Of a stretch of DNA of 64,000 nucleotides, positions 10,646 through 20,256 are shown in pieces. Under the pieces are notes generated by a model. The model ran no database searches, had not been told where the DNA came from, and worked only from the letters and a program-made list of their open reading frames with translations. Positions within the stretch are counted from its first letter, which is position 1; every line of letters begins with the position of its first letter. The position numbers and the translations under genes were made by a program. The stretch lies in NCBI GenBank assembly GCA_965183885.1, contig OZ238992.1:1798001-1862000 (forward strand), written 5' to 3'. The stretch is from UWMA-0277 sp965183885 (GTDB lineage: Bacteria; Bacteroidota; Bacteroidia; Flavobacteriales; BACL11).

Positions 10646-10665
10646 TTCTTCTTTAAAAAAGAAGA
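10646..10665. terminator. Weak AT-rich hairpin between convergent genes
   Basis: TTCTT...AAGAA arms flank a TTTAAAAAA centre in the 29-base gap between the secreted-protein gene and valS. It could end transcription from both sides, but the stem has little GC. Confidence 0.35.
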
Positions 10666-10673
10666 GACTAGCA

Positions 10674-13289
10674 TTAAGCATTGGCTAACGCATTGATTTT
10701 TTCTGTTAATATTTCAATCTTTGCTTTTGCATCTTCCATCTTATTTTGTTCGTTCTTAACAACTTGATCAGGAGCATTATTTACAAAACGTTCATTATTC
10801 AGTTTTCCTTCTACTGATTTTAAGAAGCCTTTTGTATAATCTAGTTCTTTTTGCAACTTCTTAAGTTCAGCTTCAATATCAATATTATCTCCTAAAGGTA
10901 TAAAGTATTCATTAGATTTTACCATGAATGAGAACGCACCCTTTGGTTTCTCTGTAATGGTATTTATACTAGATAAATTGCCAAGTTTTGCAATAATAGC
11001 ATTTAAGTTATTTGTACTAGTTTGATTGCTAATTACTAAAAGTTCTAGTTGTTCCTTATTAGCAATATTTTGTTCTTTTCTTATTGTTCTAATTCCAGCA
11101 ATAACTTCAGTAGTATTTTCAAAATCAGTTAATAATTGCTCGTTTATAGTTGTAGGTTTTGGCCATTCAGTTATAATAATATCACTTTTTCTATCATCAA
11201 TTAGGTGCCATATTTCTTCTGATAAGAAAGGCATAAAAGGATGTAAGAGCTTTAATACTTTCTCAAGCTGCTCAATAGTTTTGTTATAAGTCGTTTTATC
11301 AATAGGACTTCCATAATTAGGTTTTACCATTTCTAAATACCATGAACAGAAGTCGTCCCAAACCAATTTATAAGTTCCCATTAAAGCTTCTGATATTCTA
11401 TATTTTCCATAGGAATTATCAATTTCAGTAATTGCTTTACTTAATTTGTTTTCAAACCAATTAATAGCTTGTTTGGCACTTTTTGGTTGCTCCGTATCAG
11501 CAACTTCCCATCCTTTTATTAAACGGAAAGCATTCCATATCTTATTAGAGAAGTTTCTTCCTTGTTCACAAAGTCCTTCGTCAAATGGAAGATCGTTTCC
11601 AGCAGGAGAAGAAAGTAGCATTCCAACTCTAACTCCATCAGCACCATATTTTTCAATTAGTGTAATAGGATCAGGAGAGTTTCCTAATGATTTACTCATC
11701 TTTCTACCTTGTTTATCTCTTACAATCCCTGTAAGGTAAACATTTTTAAAAGGCATTTCTTTTTTATATTCATAACCTGCCATAATCATACGTGCTACCC
11801 AAAAGAATAAAATTTCAGGGGCAGTAACTAAATCATTAGTAGGATAGTAGTAATTTATTTCTTCATTATCAGGATTACGGATTCCATCAAAAACAGATAT
11901 TGGCCATAACCATGAAGAAAACCAAGTGTCTAATACATCTTCATCTTGACGCAAATCAGCTAGTGTAACATCTGGTTTCTGCTCTTTTGCTAACTTAAGA
12001 GCTTCCTCCTTAGTTTTTGCAATTACATATTTATTTCCCTCGTAATAATAAGCAGGAATCTGCTGTCCCCACCATAACTGACGTGACACACACCAGTCTT
12101 TAATATTCTCCATCCAATGACGGTAAGTGTTTTTAAACTTTGGAGGATGAAATTGAATGTCATCATTCATTACATGCTCTAATGCAGGTTTTGAGAATGC
12201 TTCCATTTTAAAGAACCATTGCATAGAAAGTTTTGGTTCAATTACAGCATCTGTTCTTTCTGAAAAACCAACTTTATTTTGGTATTCTTTCGTCTTAATT
12301 AAATAGCCTTTATTTTCTAAGTCTTTAGCAATTTCTTTTCTTACTTCAAATCTATCTTTTCCAATGTAAAGTGTAGCAGCTTCACTAAGTGTGCCATCAT
12401 CATTTAAGATGTCAATAGTTTCTAGTCCATGCTTATCTCCTAGTTGATAATCGTTTATATCATGTGCAGGAGTAATTTTAAGAGCTCCTGTTCCAAATTC
12501 CATATCAACATATTCGTCAAATATTATAGGAATAACTCTATTAATTAAAGGGATAATAGCTTGCTTTCCTTTAAGGTGAGTGTAGCGTTCATCATTAGGG
12601 TTTACACAAATAGCAGTATCTCCTAAAATTGTTTCAGGTCTTGTTGTAGCAATAGTTAGCTTCTCATCACTTCCTTCAATTGTATAGGAAATATGATATA
12701 GTTTTGAATTTACTTCTTTATGGATTACTTCTTCGTCAGACAATGCAGTTTGTGCTGAAGGGTCCCAGTTTACCATTCTTACCCCTCTGTATATTAAGCC
12801 TTTTTGGTGTAAGTCAACAAAGGTGTCTATTACCGATTCACTAAGGTCATTGTCCATAGTAAATTTAGTACGTTCCCAATCGCAAGATGCTCCTAATTTT
12901 TTTAATTGTTCTAGTATTATTCCACCATGCTTTTCTTTCCATTCCCATGCATGTTCTAAAAATTCTGCTCTGCTTAAATCAGCCTTATTAATTCCTTCAT
13001 CAGCTAATTTCTTAACTACTTTTGCTTCGGTAGCTATTGATGCATGATCAGTCCCAGGAACCCAACAAGCATTGTAGCCTTGCATACGAGCACGTCTTAT
13101 CAATACATCTTGTAAAGTATTGTTAAGCATATGCCCCATATGTAAAACTCCAGTTACATTTGGCGGAGGAATTACTATAGTGTAAGCTTCTCTTTCATCT
13201 GGAGTAGAGTGGAAATATCCTTTCTCTAGCCAGTGTGCGTACCATTTGTCTTCTGTTGCTAAGGGGTTGTATGTTTTTGGAATGCTCAT
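10674..13289 (-). CDS. valS: Valyl-tRNA synthetase
   Basis: This class I aminoacyl-tRNA synthetase charges tRNA-Val with valine. Starting at ATG 13289 (MSIPKTYNP) it has 871 residues, close to the usual bacterial length. An in-frame ATG 36 bases upstream would add a poorly conserved 12-residue extension and lies downstream of the promoter candidates, so I prefer 13289. The HIGH-type motif is HMGH in [14 protein letters not shown], and the KMSKS motif is [10 protein letters not shown]. The editing domain lies between them. The C-terminus has the valine-specific coiled-coil arm ([14 protein letters not shown] onward). It is a single-gene unit facing away from the DUF1573 gene. Confidence 0.97.
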   Translation of the reverse strand: MSIPKTYNPLATEDKWYAHWLEKGYFHSTPDEREAYTIVIPPPNVTGVLHMGHMLNNTLQDVLIRRARMQGYNACWVPGTDHASIATEAKVVKKLADEGINKADLSRAEFLEHAWEWKEKHGGIILEQLKKLGASCDWERTKFTMDNDLSESVIDTFVDLHQKGLIYRGVRMVNWDPSAQTALSDEEVIHKEVNSKLYHISYTIEGSDEKLTIATTRPETILGDTAICVNPNDERYTHLKGKQAIIPLINRVIPIIFDEYVDMEFGTGALKITPAHDINDYQLGDKHGLETIDILNDDGTLSEAATLYIGKDRFEVRKEIAKDLENKGYLIKTKEYQNKVGFSERTDAVIEPKLSMQWFFKMEAFSKPALEHVMNDDIQFHPPKFKNTYRHWMENIKDWCVSRQLWWGQQIPAYYYEGNKYVIAKTKEEALKLAKEQKPDVTLADLRQDEDVLDTWFSSWLWPISVFDGIRNPDNEEINYYYPTNDLVTAPEILFFWVARMIMAGYEYKKEMPFKNVYLTGIVRDKQGRKMSKSLGNSPDPITLIEKYGADGVRVGMLLSSPAGNDLPFDEGLCEQGRNFSNKIWNAFRLIKGWEVADTEQPKSAKQAINWFENKLSKAITEIDNSYGKYRISEALMGTYKLVWDDFCSWYLEMVKPNYGSPIDKTTYNKTIEQLEKVLKLLHPFMPFLSEEIWHLIDDRKSDIIITEWPKPTTINEQLLTDFENTTEVIAGIRTIRKEQNIANKEQLELLVISNQTSTNNLNAIIAKLGNLSSINTITEKPKGAFSFMVKSNEYFIPLGDNIDIEAELKKLQKELDYTKGFLKSVEGKLNNERFVNNAPDQVVKNEQNKMEDAKAKIEILTEKINALANA

Positions 13290-13313
13290 TGTATTCAGTA
13301 GTTTTGAAGTTTG

Positions 13314-13321
13314 CAAATTTA
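13314..13321 (-). promoter_or_regulatory. Putative -7 element (TAAATTTG) for valS
   Basis: A perfect TAnnTTTG on the minus strand lies 24 bases before the preferred valS start. A second copy (TAGATTTG) lies at 13323-13330. No clear -33 box was seen. Confidence 0.45.
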
Positions 13322-13359
13322 GCAAATCTATTGTTTTGATGAATTCATATATTATCTTA

Positions 13360-13390
13360 TTTGTGTAAAGGAAATAATTTGTTAAATTTG
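13360..13390 (+). promoter_or_regulatory. Strong Bacteroidota-type promoter TTTG-N19-TAAATTTG
   Basis: TTTG at 13360-13363 and TAAATTTG at 13383-13390 are separated by exactly 19 bases, matching the -33/-7 consensus used by the Bacteroidota primary sigma factor. It should give a leader of about 35 bases for the DUF1573 gene at 13433. Confidence 0.75.
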
Positions 13391-13432
13391 CCGTTCATTA
13401 TTTGAAAATTAACATAAAAAAAGAAAAGAAAG

Positions 13433-13912
13433 ATGAAAAAAATTATTTTATCATTAGCTTTAGTTGCAGGTTTTGGCTTTGCAAATGCGCAAAATGAAAC
13501 AGCAGCAAAGGAAGTAGTTACTGAAACAACTAATGTAACTATTGATTTTGAATCAAAAGTTGTTGATTATGGAATCATTGAACATAATGCTGATGGTAAC
13601 AGAGAGTTTGTTTTTACAAATAATGGAAGTGACCCATTAGTAATTAAAAGTGCAAAAGGAAGTTGTGGTTGTACAGTTCCTACTTGGAAAAAAGCTGATG
13701 GATCTACTACTTGGGCTCCAGGTGAAACAGGAAAAATTGGTGTAAAATATGCCACAAATAGAGTAGGAAAATTTACTAAAACAATTACTCTTACTACTAA
13801 TGCAAGTAAAAAACCAGTTATCTTAACTATTAAAGGAGAGGTTAAAGCAGCTGCAAAGCCAGTAAGTGATATTGAAAGAAAAACTGCAGGTTCTCCTTTA
13901 GAAAAGAAATAA
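13433..13912 (+). CDS. DUF1573 domain periplasmic/secreted protein
   Basis: This 159-residue protein has a signal peptide (GFGFANAQ) and one DUF1573 domain, an immunoglobulin-like fold of unknown function that is very common in Bacteroidota. The family hallmark SAKGSCGCTVP lies near residues 75-85 and ends in two closely spaced cysteines. The gene has a strong promoter, an AAAGAAAG-type upstream sequence and its own terminator. It therefore looks like a monocistronic and probably well expressed gene. No function can be assigned beyond a structural or envelope role. Confidence 0.9.
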   Translation: MKKIILSLALVAGFGFANAQNETAAKEVVTETTNVTIDFESKVVDYGIIEHNADGNREFVFTNNGSDPLVIKSAKGSCGCTVPTWKKADGSTTWAPGETGKIGVKYATNRVGKFTKTITLTTNASKKPVILTIKGEVKAAAKPVSDIERKTAGSPLEKK

Positions 13913-13940
13913 TATAATTCAAAAAATATTACGACATTTG

Positions 13941-13966
13941 CACCCCCAATTAGGGGGTGTTTTTTT
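13941..13966 (+). terminator. Rho-independent terminator after the DUF1573 gene
   Basis: CACCCCC/GGGGGTG arms with a 5-base loop are followed by seven T. The next gene's preferred ATG is only 18 bases downstream. Confidence 0.85.
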
Positions 13967-13983
13967 ATATAAAATTTACAATT

Positions 13984-15183
13984 ATGCCAAAAATATCAAA
14001 CAAAGGAATAAGTATGCCAGAGTCGCCAATAAGAAAATTGGTTCCTTTTGCTGAAACTGCTAAAGAAGCAGGTAAAAAAGTTTATCATTTAAATATTGGG
14101 CAACCTGATATTAAAACCCCTACCTTAGCTCTAGATGCTATACATAATTTCTCAGATAAAGTTGTTGCTTATTCGCATTCAGCAGGGTTTGAAACTTATA
14201 GAAAGGGATTAGCAGCCTATTATCAAAATTTAAATATAACTGTAGATCATAATGATTTAATAGTAACTACAGGAGGGTCAGAAGCTTTGCTTTTTGCACT
14301 TAACTCTTGCCTTGATGCTGGAGATGAAATTATTATCCCAGAACCATTTTATGCTAATTATAATGGCTTTTCAATTTCAGCAGGAGTAAAAGTAAAGCCA
14401 ATTACAACTACAATTAATAATGGATTTGCATTGCCAGCAATTGCAGAATTTGAGAAGTTAATAACGCCAAATACTAAAGCAATACTTATCTGTAACCCAG
14501 GTAACCCTACAGGATATTTATATTCTAAAGCAGAATTAGAAACATTAAGAGATATAGTAATAAAGCATGATTTATTTTTGATTGCAGATGAGGTATATCG
14601 TGAGTTTGCTTATGATGGAAATGAACATTATTCTGTTTTAAATATAGCTGGTTTAGAGCAAAATGCTATTGTTATTGATTCTACTTCTAAAAGATACTCT
14701 ATGTGTGGTATTCGTATTGGTTGTATGGTTTCAAAAAATAAGGAAGTAATTGCTACGGCAATGAAGTTTGCACAGGCTCGTTTATCTCCACCTACTTTTG
14801 GTCAGATTGCTGGTGAGGCGGCTTTAAAAACAACCCCAGCTTATTTTGATGAGGTTAGTGCTGAGTATGTAAGCAGGAGAGATGTATTGATTGAAGGTTT
14901 AAATAAAATTGAAGGTGTTATTTGTCCTAAACCGAAAGGAGCATTTTATGCTATAGCTGAGTTGCCTATTGATAATGCTGATAAATTTGCACAATGGTTA
15001 TTAGAAGATTTTGACTTAAACGGTGAAACTATAATGGTTGCTCCAGCAGCAGGATTTTATGCTACTCCAAATACAGGTGTAAAGCAGGTGCGTATAGCTT
15101 ATGTCCTGAATAAAGAATCATTAAATAAAGCAATTGATATATTAGCTGCTGCTCTTCAGGTTTATCCTGGAAGAACACTGTAA
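13984..15183 (+). CDS. Class I/II PLP-dependent aminotransferase
   Basis: This 399-residue fold-type I aminotransferase resembles the aspartate aminotransferase group. I chose ATG 13984 (MPKISNKGISMPESP): the alternative start 27 bases upstream lies within the DUF1573 terminator and its residues look like translated leader. Visible family marks are NIGQPDIKTP near the N-terminus, NPGNPTG, the ADEVYREF aspartate region, and STSKRYSMCGIRIG, whose Lys should bind PLP. The amino donor cannot be decided from sequence. It overlaps the YkgJ-like gene by one base. A second aminotransferase lies at 51421-52617. Confidence 0.9.
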   Translation: MPKISNKGISMPESPIRKLVPFAETAKEAGKKVYHLNIGQPDIKTPTLALDAIHNFSDKVVAYSHSAGFETYRKGLAAYYQNLNITVDHNDLIVTTGGSEALLFALNSCLDAGDEIIIPEPFYANYNGFSISAGVKVKPITTTINNGFALPAIAEFEKLITPNTKAILICNPGNPTGYLYSKAELETLRDIVIKHDLFLIADEVYREFAYDGNEHYSVLNIAGLEQNAIVIDSTSKRYSMCGIRIGCMVSKNKEVIATAMKFAQARLSPPTFGQIAGEAALKTTPAYFDEVSAEYVSRRDVLIEGLNKIEGVICPKPKGAFYAIAELPIDNADKFAQWLLEDFDLNGETIMVAPAAGFYATPNTGVKQVRIAYVLNKESLNKAIDILAAALQVYPGRTL

Positions 15184-15668
15184 TGGATTTAGCACATCAT
15201 AAGGAAGAAGTAGCGCTAAAACAAAAAGAAAATAAGCAGTTTTTTAAGCGCCTAAAAAAGGTTAAGCCTAAAGTATTGGATCAAATGATTCATCCTTTAC
15301 ATGATGAGGTGTTTTCCTGTACTGATTGTTTAAAATGTGCTAATTGCTGTAGTACAACAAGTCCACTATTTACTGATAAAGATATTGCAAGGGTTGCTAA
15401 GTATTTACGAATAAAACCTTCTGCGGTAGTTACTCAGTATTTAAAACTAGATGAGGAAAGATGTTATGTTTTAAAAACAGCTCCTTGTACTTTTCTTGGA
15501 GCGGATAATTATTGTTCTATTTATGATGCAAGACCAAAAGCATGTAGAGAATACCCTCATACAGATAGAATAAAACAGCATCAATTGCTGAATATTACTG
15601 AAAAAAATGTAGTAATTTGTCCTGCAGTTTTTGAAATTGTAGAAAAATTAAAACCTAATATAAAATGA
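15183..15668 (+). CDS. YkgJ family cysteine-cluster protein
   Basis: This 161-residue protein is of the YkgJ/UPF0153 type, with a cluster of cysteines thought to bind zinc or an iron-sulfur centre. Visible cysteines are in CTDCLKCANCC (about residues 45-55), then YCSIYDARPKACREYPHTD and a late ICPAVFEI. The start is the ATG in TAATG at the end of the aminotransferase gene. The 3' end overlaps the following lipoprotein gene by four bases (ATGA), so the three are probably translationally coupled. The function of the family is unproven. A degenerate copy of its 3' end lies at about 16146-16235. Confidence 0.88.
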   Translation: MDLAHHKEEVALKQKENKQFFKRLKKVKPKVLDQMIHPLHDEVFSCTDCLKCANCCSTTSPLFTDKDIARVAKYLRIKPSAVVTQYLKLDEERCYVLKTAPCTFLGADNYCSIYDARPKACREYPHTDRIKQHQLLNITEKNVVICPAVFEIVEKLKPNIK

Positions 15669-16114
15669 AAAAAAACATATTATTTGCAGCTGTAATTCTT
15701 TTAGTAGTTTCTTGTACTAACAGTAGTAAGAATGAAGTAGTAATAACTGAGCAGTTACCTGTTACAAAAATATTAACTTTAGAATTTGCTTCTAAGAACC
15801 CTAACATTGAGCAAGAAGGAACACATGTTCCTTCAGCAGAAATGCTACATTTTACATTGAAAAATAATGAACAAGCTGAATTTGTAGGAGTAGCATTAAC
15901 TTTAAATAATCTTAAAGAAAATGCAGTAAATTTTACCCTTAGGAATGATAGTGTTTTTTGTGTTTCTCCTGTTTCACTTTTTGTAATGAGTATGCCTCCA
16001 AAACCAGGGAAGCCTCCTGTTATGATTAGTGAGAATGCTGAATTTCATATTTCCCCTATGAGCTTGTTGAAATTTGAATCAGTAAATATTATGTTTGTAG
16101 GCTTAGGTAAGTAA
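15665..16114 (+). CDS. Hypothetical lipoprotein
   Basis: This 149-residue protein has a lipoprotein signal ending LLVVSC (about Cys17) followed by TNSSKNE. The mature part is short, probably beta-rich, with a PPKPGKPPVM proline-rich stretch near residue 115 and no Cys other than the lipobox and one at about residue 98. I do not recognise the family. It overlaps the YkgJ gene by ATGA and is followed by the YkgJ remnant, so it sits between an intact and a broken copy of that gene. Confidence 0.7.
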   Translation: MKKNILFAAVILLVVSCTNSSKNEVVITEQLPVTKILTLEFASKNPNIEQEGTHVPSAEMLHFTLKNNEQAEFVGVALTLNNLKENAVNFTLRNDSVFCVSPVSLFVMSMPPKPGKPPVMISENAEFHISPMSLLKFESVNIMFVGLGK

Positions 16115-16145
16115 ACAGACTTATAAAGTACATTGTAAATTTTCA

Positions 16146-16235
16146 AGAATTATTCAAAAAAATATAGAATGTCCTGCCGTTTTTGAAATTATAGAAGAGC
16201 TTAAAAAACAAGTTGAGCTAATTTATTATATTTGA
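16146..16235 (+). pseudogene. Remnant of a YkgJ-like gene (3' end only)
   Basis: In one frame this stretch reads RIIQKNIECPAVFEIIEELK and continues to a TGA stop at 16233-16235. The end of the intact YkgJ gene upstream reads ITEKNVVICPAVFEIVEKLK. At DNA level 16170-16205 matches 15618-15653 at 30 of 36 positions by my count. There is no start codon or room for the rest of the domain. The best reading is a decayed tandem duplicate, or a truncated paralogue, whose body has been lost. Confidence 0.65.
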
Positions 16236-16281
16236 GCGTACAATAAGTACTGTTATTATCGTTTACTTCAAAATAATAAAT

Positions 16282-18174
16282 ATGAAATTACCTTCTATTA
16301 GTTACATTCTGAAAACAGCAAATAAATCACTTATTCGTTTTCCACTAACTGTTATTTCAGCTATAGTTATTACTGTTTTATCTATTTATTTAATAGAAAA
16401 TGTAGATAATATAGAAAATGTTTTTCCTTTACTAAATATTTGTTTAACCTTTGGTTTGGGTATATCCTTGTATTTGGCTGTTAGCTTGTATGCAGAAAAA
16501 AACAAAGTAAATACCAAAGTAAAGTGGGGATCTTTTTTTCTTGCTACTGTTGTTTTAGTGTTAATTCATAATACATTGCCTGGGAGTGAGGCAGAAGCAA
16601 GTAAGGTTGCTCCTTATATAAACTTCACTATTTATAGTATTATATCCCATTTGCTAGTAGCCTTTTTACCTTATTTTAGGAGTAAGCAAGAAAATGGATT
16701 TTGGAATTATAATAAGGGGCTTTTTATTCGTTTTGCTACTACATATTTATATTCTATTATATTATTTGCAGGGCTTGCACTTTCTTTAGTTTCCTTAAAC
16801 TTATTGTTTGATGTAGATTTTGATGATGAATTGTTTGGTGATTTATGGATGTTAATTGCTATACTTTTTAGCACTTGGTTTTTTATTAGCGGAATACCAG
16901 AAAATTTAGATGAATTAGAAAATGATATAGATTACCCTAAAGGATTAAAAACATTTGGACAGTATATTTTACTTCCCTTAGTAATAATTTATAGTGTTAT
17001 ACTATATGCTTATGGAGCTAAAATTGTATTTGCTTGGGATTGGCCTAAAGGTATAGTAACTTATATGATATCAGTCTATTCTGTATTAGGTATTCTTGCT
17101 TTTTTACTATTATACCCTTGGGGGAATTTAGAGAAAACAACTTGGGTGAAAAAGTTTTCTAGATTATTTTATATCCTAATGTTACCTCTTGTAGTGTTAT
17201 TGTTTTTAGCAGTTAGTATTCGTGTTTCAGAATATGGAATTACTATAAATAGGTACTTAGTTATTGTAATAGGAATATGGATTTCTATTGTTTCTTTGTA
17301 TTTTTCATTAGGGAAGACTAATATAAAGTTTGTTCCAATGTCTTTAAGTGCTATTCTTATTATGATGATGGTAGGGCCTTGGGGAATGTTCTCTGTTAGT
17401 GAAAGGAGTCAGTCAAGTAGGTTAATAGAGCTATTAGATAAAAATGACTTGCTGGTAGATGGAAAAATAATAAATGAATTTAAATGGGAGGTAGATACAT
17501 TAAGTAACTTTATTTATGCTGATAAATTTGATAATCAAAGAATTATAGAGTATGAGGACTATAAGCAAGTAGCATCTATTGTAGAGTATTTAGAGGACTA
17601 CCATGGTTTTTCCTCTATTTCGCATTTATTTTATCAAAATATTGATTCCTTAATAATAGCAGCTAAAACAAAAAATAGATGGTTAGATGAGGATAGAATA
17701 ATTATGAATACTCTGGGATTGGATAATAATATTTGGAATTATAATGAAATTGGTAAGGTTGTTGAAGTGGTTTTACATCAGAGGTATAGGATTTCAACTG
17801 ATTTAGATTATAAAGATATTAAAGGGTACGATTATTTAGTGAGTAGTAATTTTGCTAGTAATGATGTTTCTATTTCTAGTACCTTTACGTTTGAGGGTAC
17901 TGTATTTGAGATTTCATTAGATACTTTAACTTTAAAAGTTAGAGTTGGAGATGAAGAGTTTGATCTTGCTTTAGAAGAGCATATAGGTAAACTAAAGAAT
18001 AAATATGGAAACAGCGATTTTTTACATTATTGTTATCCAGATGAGTTGACTAAAGTAGTTGAATACAAAAACTTTAAAATTAAGCTTATATTTAATGATA
18101 TACTTACTTCTCAGAACTCTGAATCTTATGAAATAGAAGAATTAGATATGGACATATATATTAAAAAGAAATAG
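16282..18174 (+). CDS. DUF4153 domain integral membrane protein
   Basis: This 630-residue protein has about ten to twelve predicted membrane segments over the first 375 residues, with many aromatic and aliphatic stretches. The C-terminal 250 residues are soluble and rich in charged residues. The layout fits DUF4153 membrane proteins of unknown function. It is followed after 5 bases by a DUF1697 gene on the same strand. I see no catalytic or transport motif. Confidence 0.75.
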   Translation: MKLPSISYILKTANKSLIRFPLTVISAIVITVLSIYLIENVDNIENVFPLLNICLTFGLGISLYLAVSLYAEKNKVNTKVKWGSFFLATVVLVLIHNTLPGSEAEASKVAPYINFTIYSIISHLLVAFLPYFRSKQENGFWNYNKGLFIRFATTYLYSIILFAGLALSLVSLNLLFDVDFDDELFGDLWMLIAILFSTWFFISGIPENLDELENDIDYPKGLKTFGQYILLPLVIIYSVILYAYGAKIVFAWDWPKGIVTYMISVYSVLGILAFLLLYPWGNLEKTTWVKKFSRLFYILMLPLVVLLFLAVSIRVSEYGITINRYLVIVIGIWISIVSLYFSLGKTNIKFVPMSLSAILIMMMVGPWGMFSVSERSQSSRLIELLDKNDLLVDGKIINEFKWEVDTLSNFIYADKFDNQRIIEYEDYKQVASIVEYLEDYHGFSSISHLFYQNIDSLIIAAKTKNRWLDEDRIIMNTLGLDNNIWNYNEIGKVVEVVLHQRYRISTDLDYKDIKGYDYLVSSNFASNDVSISSTFTFEGTVFEISLDTLTLKVRVGDEEFDLALEEHIGKLKNKYGNSDFLHYCYPDELTKVVEYKNFKIKLIFNDILTSQNSESYEIEELDMDIYIKKK

Positions 18175-18179
18175 TTTTA

Positions 18180-18710
18180 ATGAAGTATATTGCACTATTA
18201 AGAGGAATTAATGTAAGTGGTCAAAAGATTATTAAAATGGCTGACTTAAGAGCTTACCTTACAAAAGCTGGGTTTAATAATGTTAATACCTATATACAAA
18301 GTGGAAATATTGTTTTTGAAAGTTCAGAAATCAATACAGCTTTATTAGAAGATAAAATTAAAGGGACTATAGAACAATATTATGGTTTTATAGTTCCTAC
18401 TATTGTATTAACGCTTTTAGAAATTGAACATGCTATAAGTAAGCAACCTTTTAAAGATATTGATGATAAAAGACTTTATCTTACTTATTTATCTCAAAAT
18501 CCAGATGAAAATGGAATGGAAAAGTTATTGAAATACCAAACTAATGGAGAAGAGTTAAAGCTTATTGGTAAGGTACTTTATATGTATAGCCCAAATGGAG
18601 TAGCAAGAAGTAAGCTTACTAATAATTTAGTAGAGAAAAACTTAGCAGTAAGTGCTACTACAAGAAATTGGCGTACAAGTAATAAATTATTAGTGTTACT
18701 TACTCAATAA
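18180..18710 (+). CDS. DUF1697 domain protein
   Basis: This 176-residue cytosolic protein begins MKYIALLRGINVSGQKIIKM and contains NVNTYIQSGNIVFES, both hallmarks of DUF1697. The family has known folds but no established function. Its C-terminal part has VARSKLTNNLVEK and a TTRNWRTSNKL segment, also typical. It ends 11 bases inside the convergent DUF3570 gene, so the two transcripts must overlap at their 3' ends. Confidence 0.88.
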   Translation: MKYIALLRGINVSGQKIIKMADLRAYLTKAGFNNVNTYIQSGNIVFESSEINTALLEDKIKGTIEQYYGFIVPTIVLTLLEIEHAISKQPFKDIDDKRLYLTYLSQNPDENGMEKLLKYQTNGEELKLIGKVLYMYSPNGVARSKLTNNLVEKNLAVSATTRNWRTSNKLLVLLTQ

Positions 18711-20031
18711 TAAATTTAGCTCCTAATGTTACCATACTTGCTTTAAAACTTGAGTTACGATCGTATTGCACAAATTTTAAGTCTATACTTTTTAAGCCCA
18801 TTTTCCAAATTTTACGTTCAGTAAAAATATCGGTATAAGAAACCCCAAAGGCAAATTGATTGGCATTAAACTCAGACAAATCATAGTCAGAAGTATAAAA
18901 ATTATCTTTATAAGAATGTTGTTCGTAGCCAGCAAAATAGTCTGCAGCTGTTTGGTTATAATACCTGTAAGAAGGGTATAGTGTAAACTTTTGTGTAATC
19001 TTTATAGGAAGTTCAATACTAGCAGTATGTGATTCTATTCCCCAGTCATCGCTATAGTAACGGTAGTAGGTCTTAATAATTAAGAATTCATTTATATAAT
19101 AGCTAAACCTATTTCCAAAGGCAATTTTATATCTAGTGTCTGGTAGTCTTTCAATGTCATCGGCTAGTTGAAAGTTCTCTATATATGAGTTAGCGACATC
19201 TTCAAAATAAATTCTATGAAATGGGGTAGAAAGTAAGCCTTCTTGCTTAACAAGATCTAAAGCAAAAGAAGTTTGCAATCTTTTTGATAGTATTTGAGAA
19301 AAACCAAAATTTAAGGAATAAGAACTACGATTTTTATCTGTTATCTCGGTAAAGAATTTATTTGGGTTATATGGAGCACCTTCAACGGTAAATAATGAAA
19401 TATCAAAGTCATCTTCGTCATCGTCACCATCTTTATCGTCATCCATTTCTGGTGTGCGTAACTCAACAGGGTAAAGCAGCTCCCATTTGTCTAAATAGAT
19501 ATTTGTATTGATACTTAGTTCAGTATTTTTTTCATTAAATAATTTAGTGAAGCCTCCTCCAAATCCAAAAGAAAAGTAGTCATATTCACCAGATACAGAT
19601 ACTTTTGCATTGTAGATATTGTTTCTGTCATCAGAACTATGAGTGTAAGCAAGGGTAAGGTTTCTCCATATGTCTTGATTTGAAGCTCCTGAGCTAGCTG
19701 TGTATGGGTCTACAGCTGCACCAGGTTTTGTAAATGGGTTAATATTACTAGATGAAGCTGAGGTGTAAGCTGATATTCCTGCATCAATCTTTAGTATATC
19801 ATCGTCATTTAGTGGTATTGATACTATAATAGTTGCTGTTCCATCAAGAATTTCTTCTGTTCCTATACCTCCTGTTGTAGCAGCATTATCTCCACTTTGC
19901 ATGTAAAAGCTTGATAAGATATCAACTTCAGTATTTTCTAATACTCGTTTTTTATAAGTGTTTGTTTGGTCTTGTCCGTAAGTAGTAATTGTTGTCAGTA
20001 CAAGAATAAAACCTGTAATTATCTTTTTCAT
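18700..20031 (-). CDS. DUF3570 domain outer-membrane beta-barrel protein
   Basis: This 443-residue protein has a signal peptide (TTITTYGQ) and alternating hydrophobic strands ending in a C-terminal KFIIE, as expected for an outer-membrane barrel. It belongs to the DUF3570 family. An acidic segment near residue 200 (MDDDKDGDDDEDDFD) resembles calcium-binding DxDxDG loops. It is the last gene of the DUF6428-thioredoxin-apbE-DUF4266 run and starts 12 bases after the DUF4266 stop. The recurring pairing of DUF4266 and DUF3570 beside ApbE is from memory and was not checked here. A role as the outer-membrane partner of that small lipoprotein is inference. Confidence 0.83.
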   Translation of the reverse strand: MKKIITGFILVLTTITTYGQDQTNTYKKRVLENTEVDILSSFYMQSGDNAATTGGIGTEEILDGTATIIVSIPLNDDDILKIDAGISAYTSASSSNINPFTKPGAAVDPYTASSGASNQDIWRNLTLAYTHSSDDRNNIYNAKVSVSGEYDYFSFGFGGGFTKLFNEKNTELSINTNIYLDKWELLYPVELRTPEMDDDKDGDDDEDDFDISLFTVEGAPYNPNKFFTEITDKNRSSYSLNFGFSQILSKRLQTSFALDLVKQEGLLSTPFHRIYFEDVANSYIENFQLADDIERLPDTRYKIAFGNRFSYYINEFLIIKTYYRYYSDDWGIESHTASIELPIKITQKFTLYPSYRYYNQTAADYFAGYEQHSYKDNFYTSDYDLSEFNANQFAFGVSYTDIFTERKIWKMGLKSIDLKFVQYDRNSSFKASMVTLGAKFIIE

Positions 20032-20043
20032 AGTTTATTTATT

Positions 20044-20256
20044 TTAGTTACAACCGCAACCACCTCCAGTTTTACCTCCATTAGCTCCTACGGCAGCTTC
20101 TCTATAAGAATGGAAAGTTGATATGTTTCTGTCTGTTTTTTTGTCGCCAAGTACCATGTCAGGGTCGTTAAGGTTTACTTTTTCGTATTCCTTTACAACT
20201 GTACAGGAACTAAATGATCCTGCAATTACAATTGCTATTACTAGTATTTTCTTCAT
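20044..20256 (-). CDS. DUF4266 small lipoprotein with GGGCGCN tail
   Basis: This 70-residue protein has a lipobox FSSC with Cys18 as the lipid site, so the mature peptide is only about 52 residues. It contains LNDPDMVLGDKKTD and a SYREAAVGANGG segment, and it ends TGGGCGCN with Cys67 and Cys69. The length and tail fit the DUF4266 family. Its start overlaps the end of apbE by four bases. The Gly-rich, Cys-bearing end looks like a metal site, a disulfide relay or a modified tail. No function is established. Confidence 0.83.
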   Translation of the reverse strand: MKKILVIAIVIAGSFSSCTVVKEYEKVNLNDPDMVLGDKKTDRNISTFHSYREAAVGANGGKTGGGCGCN

